A stretch of 64,000 nucleotides of DNA, taken from positions 1,136,071 to 1,200,070 of the forward strand of contig NZ_AP018681.1 in assembly GCF_002218025.2 (NCBI RefSeq). The letters are read 5' to 3'. The notes beneath the pieces were generated by a model. It was not told the DNA's origin. It did no database searches and saw nothing but the letters and a program-made list of their open reading frames with translations. Positions 47,191-57,200 of this stretch are shown in pieces. Source of the DNA: Vibrio casei. Its GTDB lineage: Bacteria > Pseudomonadota > Gammaproteobacteria > Enterobacterales > Vibrionaceae. How positions within the stretch are numbered: position 1 is the stretch's first letter; every line of letters begins with the position of its first letter. The position numbers and the translations under genes are program-made.

Positions 47191-47550
47191 ATGAAAATAA
47201 ACATCCAAACGCATCATGTATCAATCAGCGACGATTCACGAGCTGAAATTGAAAGCAAATTCAATAAAATATCTTCTCACTTCCCCGACTTAATTAGCTG
47301 CGATATCATCATTACAAAGCAACATAACGAGCACCACGTAGAAACTTTTACCAACTACGAAGGCGTGCGTATTTCAGCGAAATCTGAAGATAAAGTCATG
47401 TACCCAGCCATCGCGACTGCTGTGAAAAAATTAGAAACTGGACTTAAAAACCGCAAAGGCCAACTCAAAGCTGAACTTCACGCTACACCAACCAGCACCA
47501 AACCAGAAATCGCTTCTGATATCATCCAAGAGATGAAACTCGTTGATTAA
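47191..47550 (+). CDS. HPF/RaiA-family ribosome hibernation factor
   Basis: A 119-residue protein of the S30AE/YfiA family: MKINIQTHHVSISDDSRAEIESKFNKISSHF at the start, KSEDKVMYPAIATAVKKLETGLKNRKGQLK in the second half. Such proteins bind the 30S decoding region and dimerise or idle ribosomes in stationary phase. It lacks the long C-terminal dimerisation domain, so it is of the short class; an acidic tail (SDIIQEMKLVD) is like RaiA. The start at 47191 fits the family; upstream in-frame residues do not. A second copy on the main chromosome is expected but not visible here. Confidence 0.85.
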   Translation: MKINIQTHHVSISDDSRAEIESKFNKISSHFPDLISCDIIITKQHNEHHVETFTNYEGVRISAKSEDKVMYPAIATAVKKLETGLKNRKGQLKAELHATPTSTKPEIASDIIQEMKLVD

Positions 47551-47572
47551 TAACTTCATTTACTAAGAACGT

Positions 47573-47601
47573 AAAAAGGAGCTCAAAATGAGCTCCTTTT
47601 T
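47573..47601. terminator. Strong bidirectional terminator
   Basis: A 13-bp perfect stem, AAAAAGGAGCTCA (47573-47585) with TGAGCTCCTTTTT (47589-47601), and a 3-base loop. It ends the HPF-type gene and the convergent LysE-type gene. Confidence 0.92.
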
Positions 47602-47619
47602 CATTTCATATACTTTTAA

Positions 47620-48246
47620 TTAACTTCGAGTAATCATCAATTTAATGCCCAGTGCAACCATAGCACCACCGAGTACTCGATCTATCCAATGACCACATTG
47701 CTTAAACTTCTTATTAATCGCCGGACGAGACAATAACGTCACAATCAAAGAGAACCATGCGAACTGTAAAACCATGATCCACACGCCATAAATTGCGATT
47801 TGATAAATCGGCATATCCGCTGACAGTACTAAAGTAAATAAAGACACAAAATAAATCGGCGCTTTAGGGTTTAGAGCATTACACAAGAAACCCATTCCAA
47901 TCATCTTTTTGGCAGACTGTACTTTCGCTACTGGCAACTCAACTTCATCAGGTAATGCGGCTTTCGCTTTTAGTCCCTGCCAGCCTAGATAGATTAAATA
48001 ACCACCACCGAGTATTTTAATCACCCAAAGTAAACTTGCAGAATTAGCAATAATCGCCGCTAAACCAAAAGCAGAATAAAGAATATGAATCGATAAACCT
48101 AGTGCAATACCGACACTACACAACAGACCTGCTTTTTTACCATTTGATATAGTTTGTTGCGAAACCAGTATAAAATCCGGCCCGGGCGAAGCGGCGGCTA
48201 ATAAGTGAATAGAGGTAATTAAAACTAATCCGTGCCATAAATCCAT
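47620..48246 (-). CDS. LysE/RhtB-family amino acid exporter
   Basis: A 208-residue protein with six membrane helices. The N-terminal HLLAAASPGPDFILVSQQTISNGKKAGLLCSVGIALGL is the LysE/RhtB signature. It likely exports amino acids such as homoserine, threonine or leucine. It ends beside a strong terminator shared with the HPF-type gene and follows the EamA gene by 67 bases. Confidence 0.88.
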   Translation of the reverse strand: MDLWHGLVLITSIHLLAAASPGPDFILVSQQTISNGKKAGLLCSVGIALGLSIHILYSAFGLAAIIANSASLLWVIKILGGGYLIYLGWQGLKAKAALPDEVELPVAKVQSAKKMIGMGFLCNALNPKAPIYFVSLFTLVLSADMPIYQIAIYGVWIMVLQFAWFSLIVTLLSRPAINKKFKQCGHWIDRVLGGAMVALGIKLMITRS

Positions 48247-48313
48247 CGAAAACTCCTTTTTATCAATGTGTTGTATATAAAAACATCAATCTACTTTCTA
48301 TTCAATTATTAAT

Positions 48314-49225
48314 TTATATTTTATTAACTTTGGCTTGAACTGGTTTTAGTTTTTGAAACCAATACACAGCGATCACCACCACGACAATACCAACCATAGT
48401 AATGCCACTTAACTGTTCACCAAAGATCAAATAATCAAACATAATGGCCAAAAGAGGTATGCAATAAAACAACACACTTACTTGGCTGGCACTACCTCGC
48501 TTAAGCATATAAAGCAGCAACATCACCGCCCCAACCGAGACCACAATACTCATCCAAAATAATGAAATAAAGAGCTCATTGGTCCATTCCACTTGCCAGT
48601 CAGTACATAAGGCCACCACGCTAAATAGCAATAAGGTGAATAAGTTTTGGTAGACCACCATGCTTTCAATATTCATATTGATGCCTTTTTGCTTAATGGT
48701 GCCAAAGGTTAACGACATCAAAGCCAACAAGGCAAACAACAGCCCTATCACATGTGAAGCATCTATCCCTTTTGCGCCCAAAACAGCAATGCATAAGCCG
48801 ATAAAACCAAGTGCTAACAGCGCATAACCTTTTTTAGACATACTCTCTTTTGCAAGGAATGGTGTAATTAGCGGCTGAAAACCTAATATCATAGTAATCA
48901 ACCCTGGCGATATTCCGGCATCGATCGATAAAATATAGGTACTGAGGTAGGCAAACTGTAAAAAGAAACCCACCTTTAGCACCGCTATAATTGACTCTTT
49001 ATCATGACGAAACAATTCAAATTTCAGTTTTGGTTTGACTATCAATAGTACGACCGTTGAGAACAGAAAAGTGGCCATTGCACGTAAAAATAAAAAAGTC
49101 CAAGGCGAAGCATCCATTAGCCCCATTTTCACCATCACCGCCCCACTACTCCACATCAATAAAAACAGCAAAGGGGCCGCCGTTTCAAAGCGAATGGGGG
49201 AGCGTAAATTTTCAATCCTTTGCAT
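48314..49225 (-). CDS. EamA-domain (DMT superfamily) transporter
   Basis: A 303-residue transporter with ten membrane helices in two EamA repeats (WSSGAVMVKMGLMDASPWTFLFLRA near the N-terminus; LLFALLALMSLTFGTIKQKGI opening the second). Likely a metabolite exporter. An AraC-type regulator gene lies 105 bases upstream on the same strand and may control it; the LysE-type gene follows. Confidence 0.85.
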   Translation of the reverse strand: MQRIENLRSPIRFETAAPLLFLLMWSSGAVMVKMGLMDASPWTFLFLRAMATFLFSTVVLLIVKPKLKFELFRHDKESIIAVLKVGFFLQFAYLSTYILSIDAGISPGLITMILGFQPLITPFLAKESMSKKGYALLALGFIGLCIAVLGAKGIDASHVIGLLFALLALMSLTFGTIKQKGINMNIESMVVYQNLFTLLLFSVVALCTDWQVEWTNELFISLFWMSIVVSVGAVMLLLYMLKRGSASQVSVLFYCIPLLAIMFDYLIFGEQLSGITMVGIVVVVIAVYWFQKLKPVQAKVNKI

Positions 49226-49330
49226 TTTTAACCTTTCGAATCCATAACTATACTAAAGTGAGTTTTCAGTATAAGAATCATTGGTCACTAAAATGTGCTG
49301 ATCAGACGGTCTTTATGACTAAACTGATGG

Positions 49331-50038
49331 TTATCGATATGATTTAGGAGACAGGCCAAAAAATTGGCTAAAGCGGCGAGTAAATGCAGATGGATTAGAA
49401 AAACCTACTTTTTCTCCGATCAATTGCACAGGGAGATCGGTATGAGTTAATAGCGCTTTGGCTTTTTCCATTCGAAGTTGTAAAACAAACTGCTGGCTGG
49501 TTTGGCCTAGGTTCGATTTGAATACGGTTTTAAATTGAGTAGGGCTTAAAAAGGATAGTTTGGCTAATCGTTCAACCGACCAGTTTTGACTAATATCTTG
49601 CTGAATTTCACTGATAACACTCGCAATACGAGGATCGATTCTAAGTTGCTGACCTTGCTGTTCTAACAGCTGCAATAGCATACCGCACATCGCATTTTCT
49701 AAATGGACATTAGTCTTGCTCATTAACTGCAACCCGGCAAATTGCACATAAGCTAGAGTCGCAGGAGATAACAAAAACTTTTTCGTTTGAGCATGGCATA
49801 AGTTAGGTGGAAGTTGGCTGAGATCGACCACTAAAAAACGCGCAGCTTCATCCGCGGAAAAAGCATGGTTCAATCCAGCATGAATAACGATGGCATCACC
49901 AACACTGACTTTGCCATCAAACTCGCCGACTTGCATTTCAATCACGCCCTGTAGTGGCAGCACAATTTGATGATAATCATGCTTATGCTGACGTAATTGA
50001 CTAATGTAAGAACGAATGGATAACCGATCGCTAATCAT
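49331..50038 (-). CDS. AraC-family regulator
   Basis: A 235-residue regulator with an N-terminal cupin segment (HKHDYHQIVLPLQGVIEMQVG, about residues 18-38) and a C-terminal double HTH (about 135-235, with LAKLSFLSPTQFKTVFKSNLGQTSQQFVLQLRMEKAKALL and GFSNPSAFTRRFSQFFGLSPKSYR). It precedes the EamA gene on the same strand. Ligand unknown; an amino-acid-related signal is a guess from the two neighbouring exporters. Confidence 0.87.
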   Translation of the reverse strand: MISDRLSIRSYISQLRQHKHDYHQIVLPLQGVIEMQVGEFDGKVSVGDAIVIHAGLNHAFSADEAARFLVVDLSQLPPNLCHAQTKKFLLSPATLAYVQFAGLQLMSKTNVHLENAMCGMLLQLLEQQGQQLRIDPRIASVISEIQQDISQNWSVERLAKLSFLSPTQFKTVFKSNLGQTSQQFVLQLRMEKAKALLTHTDLPVQLIGEKVGFSNPSAFTRRFSQFFGLSPKSYR

Positions 50039-50053
50039 AATCGTTCATATTGA

Positions 50054-50401
50054 TTACTTTTTCAGTAAATCTTTCAAGTTTGCAAACGGATTATGAGTTG
50101 CCACTTGATGCTCATCTTCTTTTGGCGTGGAGTCAGCCGAACCATATAAATCATGATCCAAATATTTAGAGTGTTCGTGGTCATGGCAATACAAGCAAAG
50201 CAATTCCCAATTACTGCCGTCTTCCGGGTTATTAGTGTGGTCATGATCTTTGTGATGAACGGTCAGCTCTCGTAAATTAGAATACACAAACTCGCGTGCA
50301 CAATGACCACATATCCAAGGATAAATCTTTAATGCTTTTTCACGGTAGCCACTTTCTTTGCGTGCATAACCAGCACTGGTTCCATAAAAATCTGATGACA
50401 T
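50054..50401 (-). CDS. yajD: YajD-family HNH nuclease
   Basis: A 115-residue protein nearly collinear with E. coli YajD: ARKESGYREKALKIYPWICGHCAREFVYSNLRELTVHHKDHDHTNNPEDGSNWELLCLYCHDHEHSKY. The two CxxC pairs (CGHC, CLYC) bind structural zinc, and the HNH core is HHKDHDH...N...H. The biological target of YajD is not known. It lies between the AraC gene and a parS2-like site. Confidence 0.93.
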   Translation of the reverse strand: MSSDFYGTSAGYARKESGYREKALKIYPWICGHCAREFVYSNLRELTVHHKDHDHTNNPEDGSNWELLCLYCHDHEHSKYLDHDLYGSADSTPKEDEHQVATHNPFANLKDLLKK

Positions 50402-50530
50402 TATTCTATCCTAACTAAGAAACATTGAATTAATAATAAATGCTGACATGGTGAAACACCACCTTTGATTCTAGCTTAAGAAAGATAAATAACGTGTTAT
50501 TGTTATTGTTATTGGATATATAACGTCATG

Positions 50531-50545
50531 ATTTACACTGTAAAC
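50531..50545. promoter_or_regulatory. parS2 centromere-like site (ATTTACACTGTAAAC)
   Basis: Contains the perfect parS2 core TTTACANTGTAAA at 50532-50544. The same core occurs twice near 59.4 kb. It lies between yajD and qnr, about 11 kb from parB. Confidence 0.75.
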
Positions 50546-50578
50546 CCAAATGAAGCCTTAGCATTCATCGATGACATA

Positions 50579-51241
50579 CTAATCAGGAATCGTAATAATC
50601 CCAAGCGTTTCTAATAGTTGTTCTTGCTGCCATTGACAAATCATAGCTCCTCTTATGTTTACCGTCCGTATATCTAAGCCGTTCAACTCAATATGCGATA
50701 GATTACATTGTTGGAAATGAGCTTGTTGCCAGTGCTCCTCAGAGAATTCACCACGGCTTAAGTCCGAACCTTCAAATGATGTTCCTGATAAATTAGCGCC
50801 ACGCCAACGATTTTCAAACAAATCACATTTTTCTAATTTTTGATTTTCTAAATTCACATAAGACAAGTCGCAATTTGTAATGAACGCCGAACAAAAATAG
50901 GTGTTATGAGTAATAAAATTAGCAAACTGAGTACGGACAAAACTCGCGCCTTTAAGGTGGCAATGACGCATTTCAATACCAAACGCAATCGCACCATCAA
51001 AATTAGCCATGCTGAGATTACAACCTTGAAAGCTAGCATCTTTAAGATTTGTATAACTAAAATCACAACCAATGACATCGCCACTTTCAATAAAAACACA
51101 ATCGATGAATGTGGTGTCCGTTAAATCTGATCGAGAAAAATTACATTGATAAAAGTGGCAACTCTGGAAAGTTTCACCGGACAGATCCTCTCCGGAGAAG
51201 TTATGGTCGTTATAGTGTTTATTTAGGGGTTGATTTGCCAT
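50579..51241 (-). CDS. qnr: Qnr-family pentapeptide repeat protein
   Basis: A 220-residue pentapeptide repeat protein with the pattern A/C-(D/N)-(L/F)-X-X throughout, forming a right-handed beta helix that mimics DNA and protects gyrase and topoisomerase IV from quinolones. Qnr-specific features: DTTFIDCVFIESGD, the Gly/loop region GIEMRHCHLKGASF, YFCSAFITNCDLSY, KCDLFENRWRGANLSG and the C-terminal WQQEQLLETLGIITIPD. Length of 220 is close to the usual 214-219. A chromosomal progenitor-type gene, as found in several Vibrio. It has its own promoter region since a terminator separates it from the cold-shock gene. Confidence 0.92.
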   Translation of the reverse strand: MANQPLNKHYNDHNFSGEDLSGETFQSCHFYQCNFSRSDLTDTTFIDCVFIESGDVIGCDFSYTNLKDASFQGCNLSMANFDGAIAFGIEMRHCHLKGASFVRTQFANFITHNTYFCSAFITNCDLSYVNLENQKLEKCDLFENRWRGANLSGTSFEGSDLSRGEFSEEHWQQAHFQQCNLSHIELNGLDIRTVNIRGAMICQWQQEQLLETLGIITIPD

Positions 51242-51315
51242 GATGAATACTTACTCTACTTACTAATGACCAAAGGTATAGGATGAAAGGGTTAAAATGA
51301 GCAAATTTTGGATAC

Positions 51316-51344
51316 AAAAAAGCCGCAACAGATGCGGCTTTTTT
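51316..51344. terminator. Terminator between the csp gene and qnr
   Basis: Stem AAAAAAGCCGCA (51316-51327) with TGCGGCTTTTTT (51333-51344) and a 5-base loop. It ends the cold-shock transcript before qnr. Confidence 0.9.
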
Positions 51345-51365
51345 TAATTCTTTATAAGTACTTAA

Positions 51366-51575
51366 TTATAGTACTTCAACGTTTGCAGCTTGAGGGCCTT
51401 TTTGACCTTGCTCAACTTCAAACGCAACTTTTTGGCCTTCAGCCAGAGTGCGGAAACCTTCACCAGTGATAGCACGGAAGTGAACGAATACGTCTGCACC
51501 GCCATTCTCTTGAGTGATGAAACCGAAACCTTTCTCTTCGTTAAACCACTTAACTGTACCAGTTGTCTTAGACAT
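51366..51575 (-). CDS. CspA-family cold-shock RNA chaperone
   Basis: A 69-residue single cold-shock domain with RNP1 (KGFGFI) and RNP2 (VFVHF) motifs; sequence begins [26 protein letters not shown]. It melts RNA structure and is usually induced by cold through its long 5' leader. The noncoding leader upstream (51576 to about 51660) is suited to that role. It lies upstream of qnr on the same strand but is separated by a strong terminator. Confidence 0.95.
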   Translation of the reverse strand: MSKTTGTVKWFNEEKGFGFITQENGGADVFVHFRAITGEGFRTLAEGQKVAFEVEQGQKGPQAANVEVL

Positions 51576-51967
51576 GGGTAAATCCTATAAATATTTTTAC
51601 TAATCAATTACGCTTTTGCGTGTTATAGCCACGAAGAGAATTACTTAAGTGAGGCTACTTCTAAAGGAAACACTTCATGACACAAACTGGTATATCAGGT
51701 GTTGCGAAGACTTCTAAAGCATTGTTCAAATAAATAGGTCTTTTCAGGCCGTGATTAAAGATACTCGCGTTTATCTCTGATGTATAGGGATATTTTAAAA
51801 AACTTGATCTGAGTTGTTTAAAACATTTAAAAAGACCTAAAATTAACATCTAAACCTTTATTTTATATGAAAAAACAAACATGTCATTACACTAGACACC
51901 TATACATAAAGACCTCCAATATGACATGGAGGCCTCTATTATTATGACTATTTTATAACAATTTAAC
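51576..51967. other. Gene-free region between csp and putP
   Basis: About 390 bases. The first part is the presumed cold-shock leader and promoter of csp; the rest is A/T-rich with no convincing gene (a 62-codon open frame near 51661-51849 lacks a ribosome site). A terminator for putP sits at the right end. Confidence 0.55.
51910..51935 (-). terminator. Probable terminator of the putAP operon
   Basis: On the minus strand AGGCCTCCA pairs with TGGAGGTCT (one G-U pair) and is followed by T residues, about 33 bases past the putP stop. Confidence 0.6.
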
Positions 51968-53461
51968 TTAGTCTAATTCAACCAATTGACGCTGGAATTT
52001 CTGATGTTGTGCTGACACTTCTTTTGTTGCACCACCGGTAACAAGACTAACGACAACAATAGAAATTGCCGAGAAAATCACCCCAGGAACAATTTCATAC
52101 ACATCAAAAATGCCACCGGTAAGTTGTTTCCAAACAACAATGGTAATACCACCAACTAAAATACCAACCAATGCACCATTACGATTCATATTCGACCAAT
52201 ACAAACTTAATACAATAGCAGGACCAAATGCAGCCCCAAAACCAGCCCATGCATAAGATACTAGACCTAATACTGAACTTTCAGGGTTCATTGCCAGCAT
52301 AAGCGCTATCAGTGACACACCAATAACTGCAATACGTCCAACGACAACTACTTGTTCTGGCGTCGCATCTTGCTTAAAGACTTGCTTATAAAAATCTTCA
52401 GCTAGAGCCGATGATGAAACTAATAATTGAGAATCGGCTGTACTCATGATGGCCGCTAAAATAGCCGCTAATAAAATACCCGCCATAACAGGATGGAAAA
52501 TCGCATTCACTAAGATCATGAAGATTTTCTCACCATCAGCAATTTCAAGCGTTGGATGAGCATTGACATAAATCAATCCAACAATACCGACCATTATTGC
52601 GCCAGCCATTGATAACGCCGTCCAAATTACAGCGATACGACGAGCGGTTGTCAGGTCTTTATTGCTACGTGTGGCTTTAAAACGCGCCAAAATATGTGGC
52701 TGGCCAAAATAGCCTAACCCCCATGCAACCAATGAAATAATTGCAATAGCGGTTAATGGCTCACCTTTTGCCGATGTCCACATATTCAGCAATTCAGGGT
52801 TAATCGTATTCAAATCAATATCAACTTGAGTAAAACCGCCACTCATTGCCGCAATAGGAACAATCAGTAGAGCCGCTGACATCAATAAACCTTGTACTAA
52901 ATCGGTCCAAGCTACCGCGAGGAAACCACCGAACAAGGTATAAGAAATCACACAAACCGTTCCGATGACAACAGCAATTTTGTAATCCAGACCAAATACA
53001 GTTTCGAATAATTTACCACCTGCAACCAAACCAGAACTGGTATAAAACAAGAAGAAAAGCAAAATGAAAAAAGCAGAAATAGTCTGAATTAACTTCGATT
53101 TATCTAAAAATCGGCTGGCTAAAAAGTCAGGGATGGTAATGGAGTTGGTTGTAATACTGTAAGTACGTAATCGCTTTGCACTGATAAGCCAATTTAACCA
53201 AGTACCAATCAATAAGCCACCACAAATCCATGTTGCCTCAAGACCTGCAGCATAGGCATAACCTGGGACACCAAGCAATAACCAACCACTCATGTCTGAT
53301 GCACCTGCCGATAGTGCCGCAGGCCAAGGTCCAAGCGTTCGTCCCCCTAAAAAATAATCTGTCGCATTCGATGTACGTTTATAAGCGTAATACCCAATAG
53401 CAAGCATAATTGCTAAATACGCGATAAATGTGCTGGTAATAGCAAAGCTATTCTCAATCAT
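51968..53461 (-). CDS. putP: Sodium/proline symporter PutP
   Basis: A 497-residue sodium:solute symporter with about 13 helices. It begins IENSFAITSTFIAYLAIMLAIGYYAYKRTSNATDYFLGGRTLGPWPAALSAGASDMSGWLLLGVPGYAYAAG, which contains the sodium/proline-binding residues of helix 2 known from E. coli PutP, and has the family signature around MSTADSQLLVSSSALAEDFYK. It takes up proline for PutA. It is the last gene of putA - ALDH-like - putP, 103 bases after the middle gene. Confidence 0.95.
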   Translation of the reverse strand: MIENSFAITSTFIAYLAIMLAIGYYAYKRTSNATDYFLGGRTLGPWPAALSAGASDMSGWLLLGVPGYAYAAGLEATWICGGLLIGTWLNWLISAKRLRTYSITTNSITIPDFLASRFLDKSKLIQTISAFFILLFFLFYTSSGLVAGGKLFETVFGLDYKIAVVIGTVCVISYTLFGGFLAVAWTDLVQGLLMSAALLIVPIAAMSGGFTQVDIDLNTINPELLNMWTSAKGEPLTAIAIISLVAWGLGYFGQPHILARFKATRSNKDLTTARRIAVIWTALSMAGAIMVGIVGLIYVNAHPTLEIADGEKIFMILVNAIFHPVMAGILLAAILAAIMSTADSQLLVSSSALAEDFYKQVFKQDATPEQVVVVGRIAVIGVSLIALMLAMNPESSVLGLVSYAWAGFGAAFGPAIVLSLYWSNMNRNGALVGILVGGITIVVWKQLTGGIFDVYEIVPGVIFSAISIVVVSLVTGGATKEVSAQHQKFQRQLVELD

Positions 53462-53564
53462 AATATACCCTTTTTAATTATTGCCCCCCTATCCCGGAGG
53501 GCTATTTATATTTTCTTGTTGCGTTAGTTCTAAGTGTAGACACTGTAATTTTAGTTTCAAACAC

Positions 53565-54281
53565 TTAGTGCTGATCACCTAATTCCAGTAAGGTCGCATT
53601 GCCACCCACTGCGGTAATGTTGATGGTACGTGTTCGCTCAGTAATGAAACTAAGTACTAAAGATGGATCATGCGTTAAGACCAAATCATGCCCACTTGTA
53701 GATGTCCCATCCACCGTTTCAGCCACTAAAGGCGTAATAACACCTTCAGATTCCGCTAATAAACGATTTATAGACATTTGAGTTACATCACTACCAATGA
53801 ATGCAGTAATGCGAATATCCGATTTTATAACTTCTTGATAAGAGTCATAAGCCACTATTTGAACCACATGAGCAGGTAAAGCAGTTGAAATGGCAGATTC
53901 AATCACTTTATTCAAGTCGATATCATCACAACAAATAACCACACTGTTACCCGTAATCAATGCGGCAGTCAACATAGCCATTACCGCAGCCCAAGATGTG
54001 TTATTTTCAACAATCAAGGCACAAACACCGCGGCCTGCGCAATAGAGTTCATTTGTTTCACCCGTAGGCCCTGGCATTAACTTTGGCTCAGCCAAACGCT
54101 CATCGGCTTGATGAAGATGATACTTGATAATGGAACTTAATTCAGGTTGTTCCTTTTCTAAATTACGCCAAACGGATAGTAAACACTCACTTTTAAAGGT
54201 GTATTCGGTTAAATTCCACTGCTCCCATGCCGTAATAGCATCAAAAACCGTGACTTCAGAAAAACGAGTAATAGGTTGCAT
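53565..54281 (-). CDS. Stand-alone ALDH-like protein of the put operon (no catalytic Cys)
   Basis: A 238-residue protein resembling part of the aldehyde dehydrogenase fold (GVCALIVENNTSWAAVMAMLTAALITGNSVVICCDDIDLNKV resembles the nucleotide-binding half). No ALDH catalytic Cys/Glu pair is seen. Long type-B PutA proteins carry a C-terminal ALDH-superfamily domain of similar size; here PutA is short (1052 residues) and this gene directly follows it, 12 bases apart. I infer a detached domain of that type, perhaps helping tunnel or oligomer formation. In databases such genes are often called pyrroline-5-carboxylate dehydrogenase, which seems misleading. Confidence 0.65.
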   Translation of the reverse strand: MQPITRFSEVTVFDAITAWEQWNLTEYTFKSECLLSVWRNLEKEQPELSSIIKYHLHQADERLAEPKLMPGPTGETNELYCAGRGVCALIVENNTSWAAVMAMLTAALITGNSVVICCDDIDLNKVIESAISTALPAHVVQIVAYDSYQEVIKSDIRITAFIGSDVTQMSINRLLAESEGVITPLVAETVDGTSTSGHDLVLTHDPSLVLSFITERTRTINITAVGGNATLLELGDQH

Positions 54282-54292
54282 ACAAAACGCTC

Positions 54293-57200
54293 CTAGGCTG
54301 TTGGCTGCACTGCATTAGAAACAGAAAGATTTACTTGAGAAAAACGGTATAGGTAATGTGGCCCACCGGCCTTCGGCCCAGTCCCCGATAAGCCTTGCCC
54401 ACCAAATGGTTGAACGCCAACAACCGCGCCAACTTGATCGCGATTAATATAACAGTTACCTACACGAGCTTGTTTTTCAATCCAACGATAAGTCGTTTCA
54501 TTCCGGCTATGAATCCCCATCGTCAAACCAAATCCAGTTTGATTGATGTCTTGTACCACTTTTGCTAATTCGTTGGCTTTAAAACGTACAACATGCAAAA
54601 CTGGCCCAAATTTTTCTTCTGTTAAAGCTCGAATATCATTAATTTCTATTGCTGTAGGGGCAACAAAATGCCCAGATTGGCATACCGAATCAAGTGGCAA
54701 TTGATTGATTAATCGCTGTGTTTTTTTCATTTCGTCAATATGTGCAATAAGCTTTTCTTTTGCTATTGAATCGATAACAGGACCAACATCTGTTTGATGT
54801 AAATAAGGTAAACCAACGGATAGCTGGTTCATCCCGCCTTTAATTAGCTCAATAATTCGGTCAGCAATATCTTCTTGAACATACAGTACTCTTAAAGCAG
54901 AACAACGCTGACCCGCGGAAGCAAAAGCAGAGCGCAACACATCACGCACAACTTGTTCAGGTAAAGCCGTACTGTCCACAATCATCGCATTCTGACCACC
55001 CGTTTCAGCAATAAATGGTACAGGTTTCGCATCACGTAATGCCAAAGTTTGGTTGATGCGTTGCGCTGTAGGCGTTGAACCGGTAAATGCGACACCAGCA
55101 ATAGCCGGGTTAGAAGTTAATGCTTGACCAATTAAAGCCCCGTTCCCTGTGAGTAATTGAATAGAACCCGCTGGGAAACCCGCTTCCAACATCAACTCAA
55201 CAGCGCGAGCCGCAATTAAACTGGTTTGCTCTGCAGGCTTAGCAATCACAGTATTACCACTCACAAGCGCTGCTGTTATCTGACCCAAAAATATTGCTAA
55301 TGGGAAGTTCCAAGGACTAATACAAACAAATACCCCTCTCCCCTCTCGACTGATCGTCCTTTCTACTCCATCAAAACCGACTATGTCTTCACCAGTAAAA
55401 ATGGCATCCTGTTTCGCATAAAAACGGCAGAAATCGACCGCTTCACGAACTTCATCAATACTATCGTGAATGGTTTTTCCCGCTTCTTTATGACAAAGCG
55501 CGACTAACTCAGTTAAATGATCTTCCAAAAGATCCGCTAAACGGTCTAATTTACTTGCACGCTCTTCAAATCCAAGCCCGTTCCACTCATGGAAGCATGA
55601 TTGAGAAACCTGAATAGCTTCGGAAACATGATCAAGGTTTGAAAACACCACAGATCCAACATGGATCTTTCTATCATAAGGTGCAGAGACCGACTTGATC
55701 ATCATTTCGTTATCAGTATTATCCTTGATCATGCTTCCGTAAAAGTATTGTCCATTGATAATTGGTCCTGCTTGCCATGTCTTTTCAAGCCATTGATTAA
55801 CTTGCTCTTCAAAGGGTAGGCTTTCACTATGAATATCAATATTCACCCCATAAGCGTTCTTTCTTTCAGAGAAAATGTGGGGAGGAAGAGGTATTGCGGT
55901 ATTATTAAAATGATGTTGGGCTAGCAGAGTATCAACCGGATGTTGGTTTAGCGTCTCAATAGGACAACGTGCATCCACCAAACGATGCACAAATGAACTA
56001 TTTGCGCCATTTTCCAATAGTCGGCGTACCAAATAAGGCAATAAATCTTTATGACTTCCCACCGGAGCATAAATGCGAACCGATTGACCAAATTTGGTCA
56101 TGGCATGCTCATACAGCGCATCCCCCATCCCATGCAAGCGCTGGAATTCATAATCAGTATGCGTCGCCATATTCGCAATCGCGGTCACTGTGTGGGCATT
56201 GTGGCTCGCAAATTGAGGAAATATATGTCCATGTACTTGATCGCTTAATAAAAATCGAGCACAAGCCAAATACGCGACATCTGTCGACTCTTTTCGGGTA
56301 TAAACAGGATAGTTGGAATATCCCGCTTGCTGCGACCATTTTATTTCGCTATCCCAGTAAGCACCTTTTACAAGACGAAGTGGAATCATATCGCCTTGTT
56401 CTTTCGCTAAAGCATTTAGCCAAACTAAAACCGGCAATGCGCGCTTTGAATACGCCTGAATGACTAAGCCAAACTTGCCCCACCCTTTTGCCGCTTCGCT
56501 TCTATACAGCTTTTCGAACAATTCTAATGAAAGTTCTAAACGGTCGGCTTCTTCCGCATCAATCGTGAGCGCCACACCAAGCTGCCTTGCTTGCACAATT
56601 AATTGCTCGACCGTGGCATAAAGTTCAGTGAGTACTCGCGCTTTATTTGCCACGTCATAACGAGGATGTAATGCTGAAAGTTTAATAGAAATCGATGGTG
56701 CCGGGCTTTTTGAGTGATCATACTTGTCATTACCAACCGCAGTGATCGCCATCAAATAGTCATTAAAATATTTTTGTGCATCATCACTAGTTAATGCCGC
56801 TTCACCAAGCATGTCATAAGAGTAGGTGTAACCTTTTTCACGCATTGTTTTGCCATTTTTCTGCGCTTCTTTAATGCTACGACCCAGTACAAATTGGTGA
56901 CCCATTATTTTCATCGCTTGATGCATAGCCTTACGAATCACAGGCTCTGACATTTTATTCAATAACCGATTTAACCCTTGAGTGGGGCTTTGTGCTTGCG
57001 ACTCTTTCAAGCCAACGACTTTCCCTGTTAGCATCAGCCCCCAAGTAGAAGCATTCACAAAAACAGAATCTGAATTTTTTAGGTGAGATTTCCAATCAGC
57101 CACACTTAATTTATCTCGGATCAAAGCATCAGCCGTAGCGGAGTCAGGAATACGCATTAAAGCTTCAGCAAGACACATAAGCAAAATGCCTTCATGGGTA

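Noticed and set aside
51661..51849. 62-codon minus-strand frame upstream of csp
   Set aside because: No ribosome site, no family resemblance and it lies in the presumed csp promoter and leader region.
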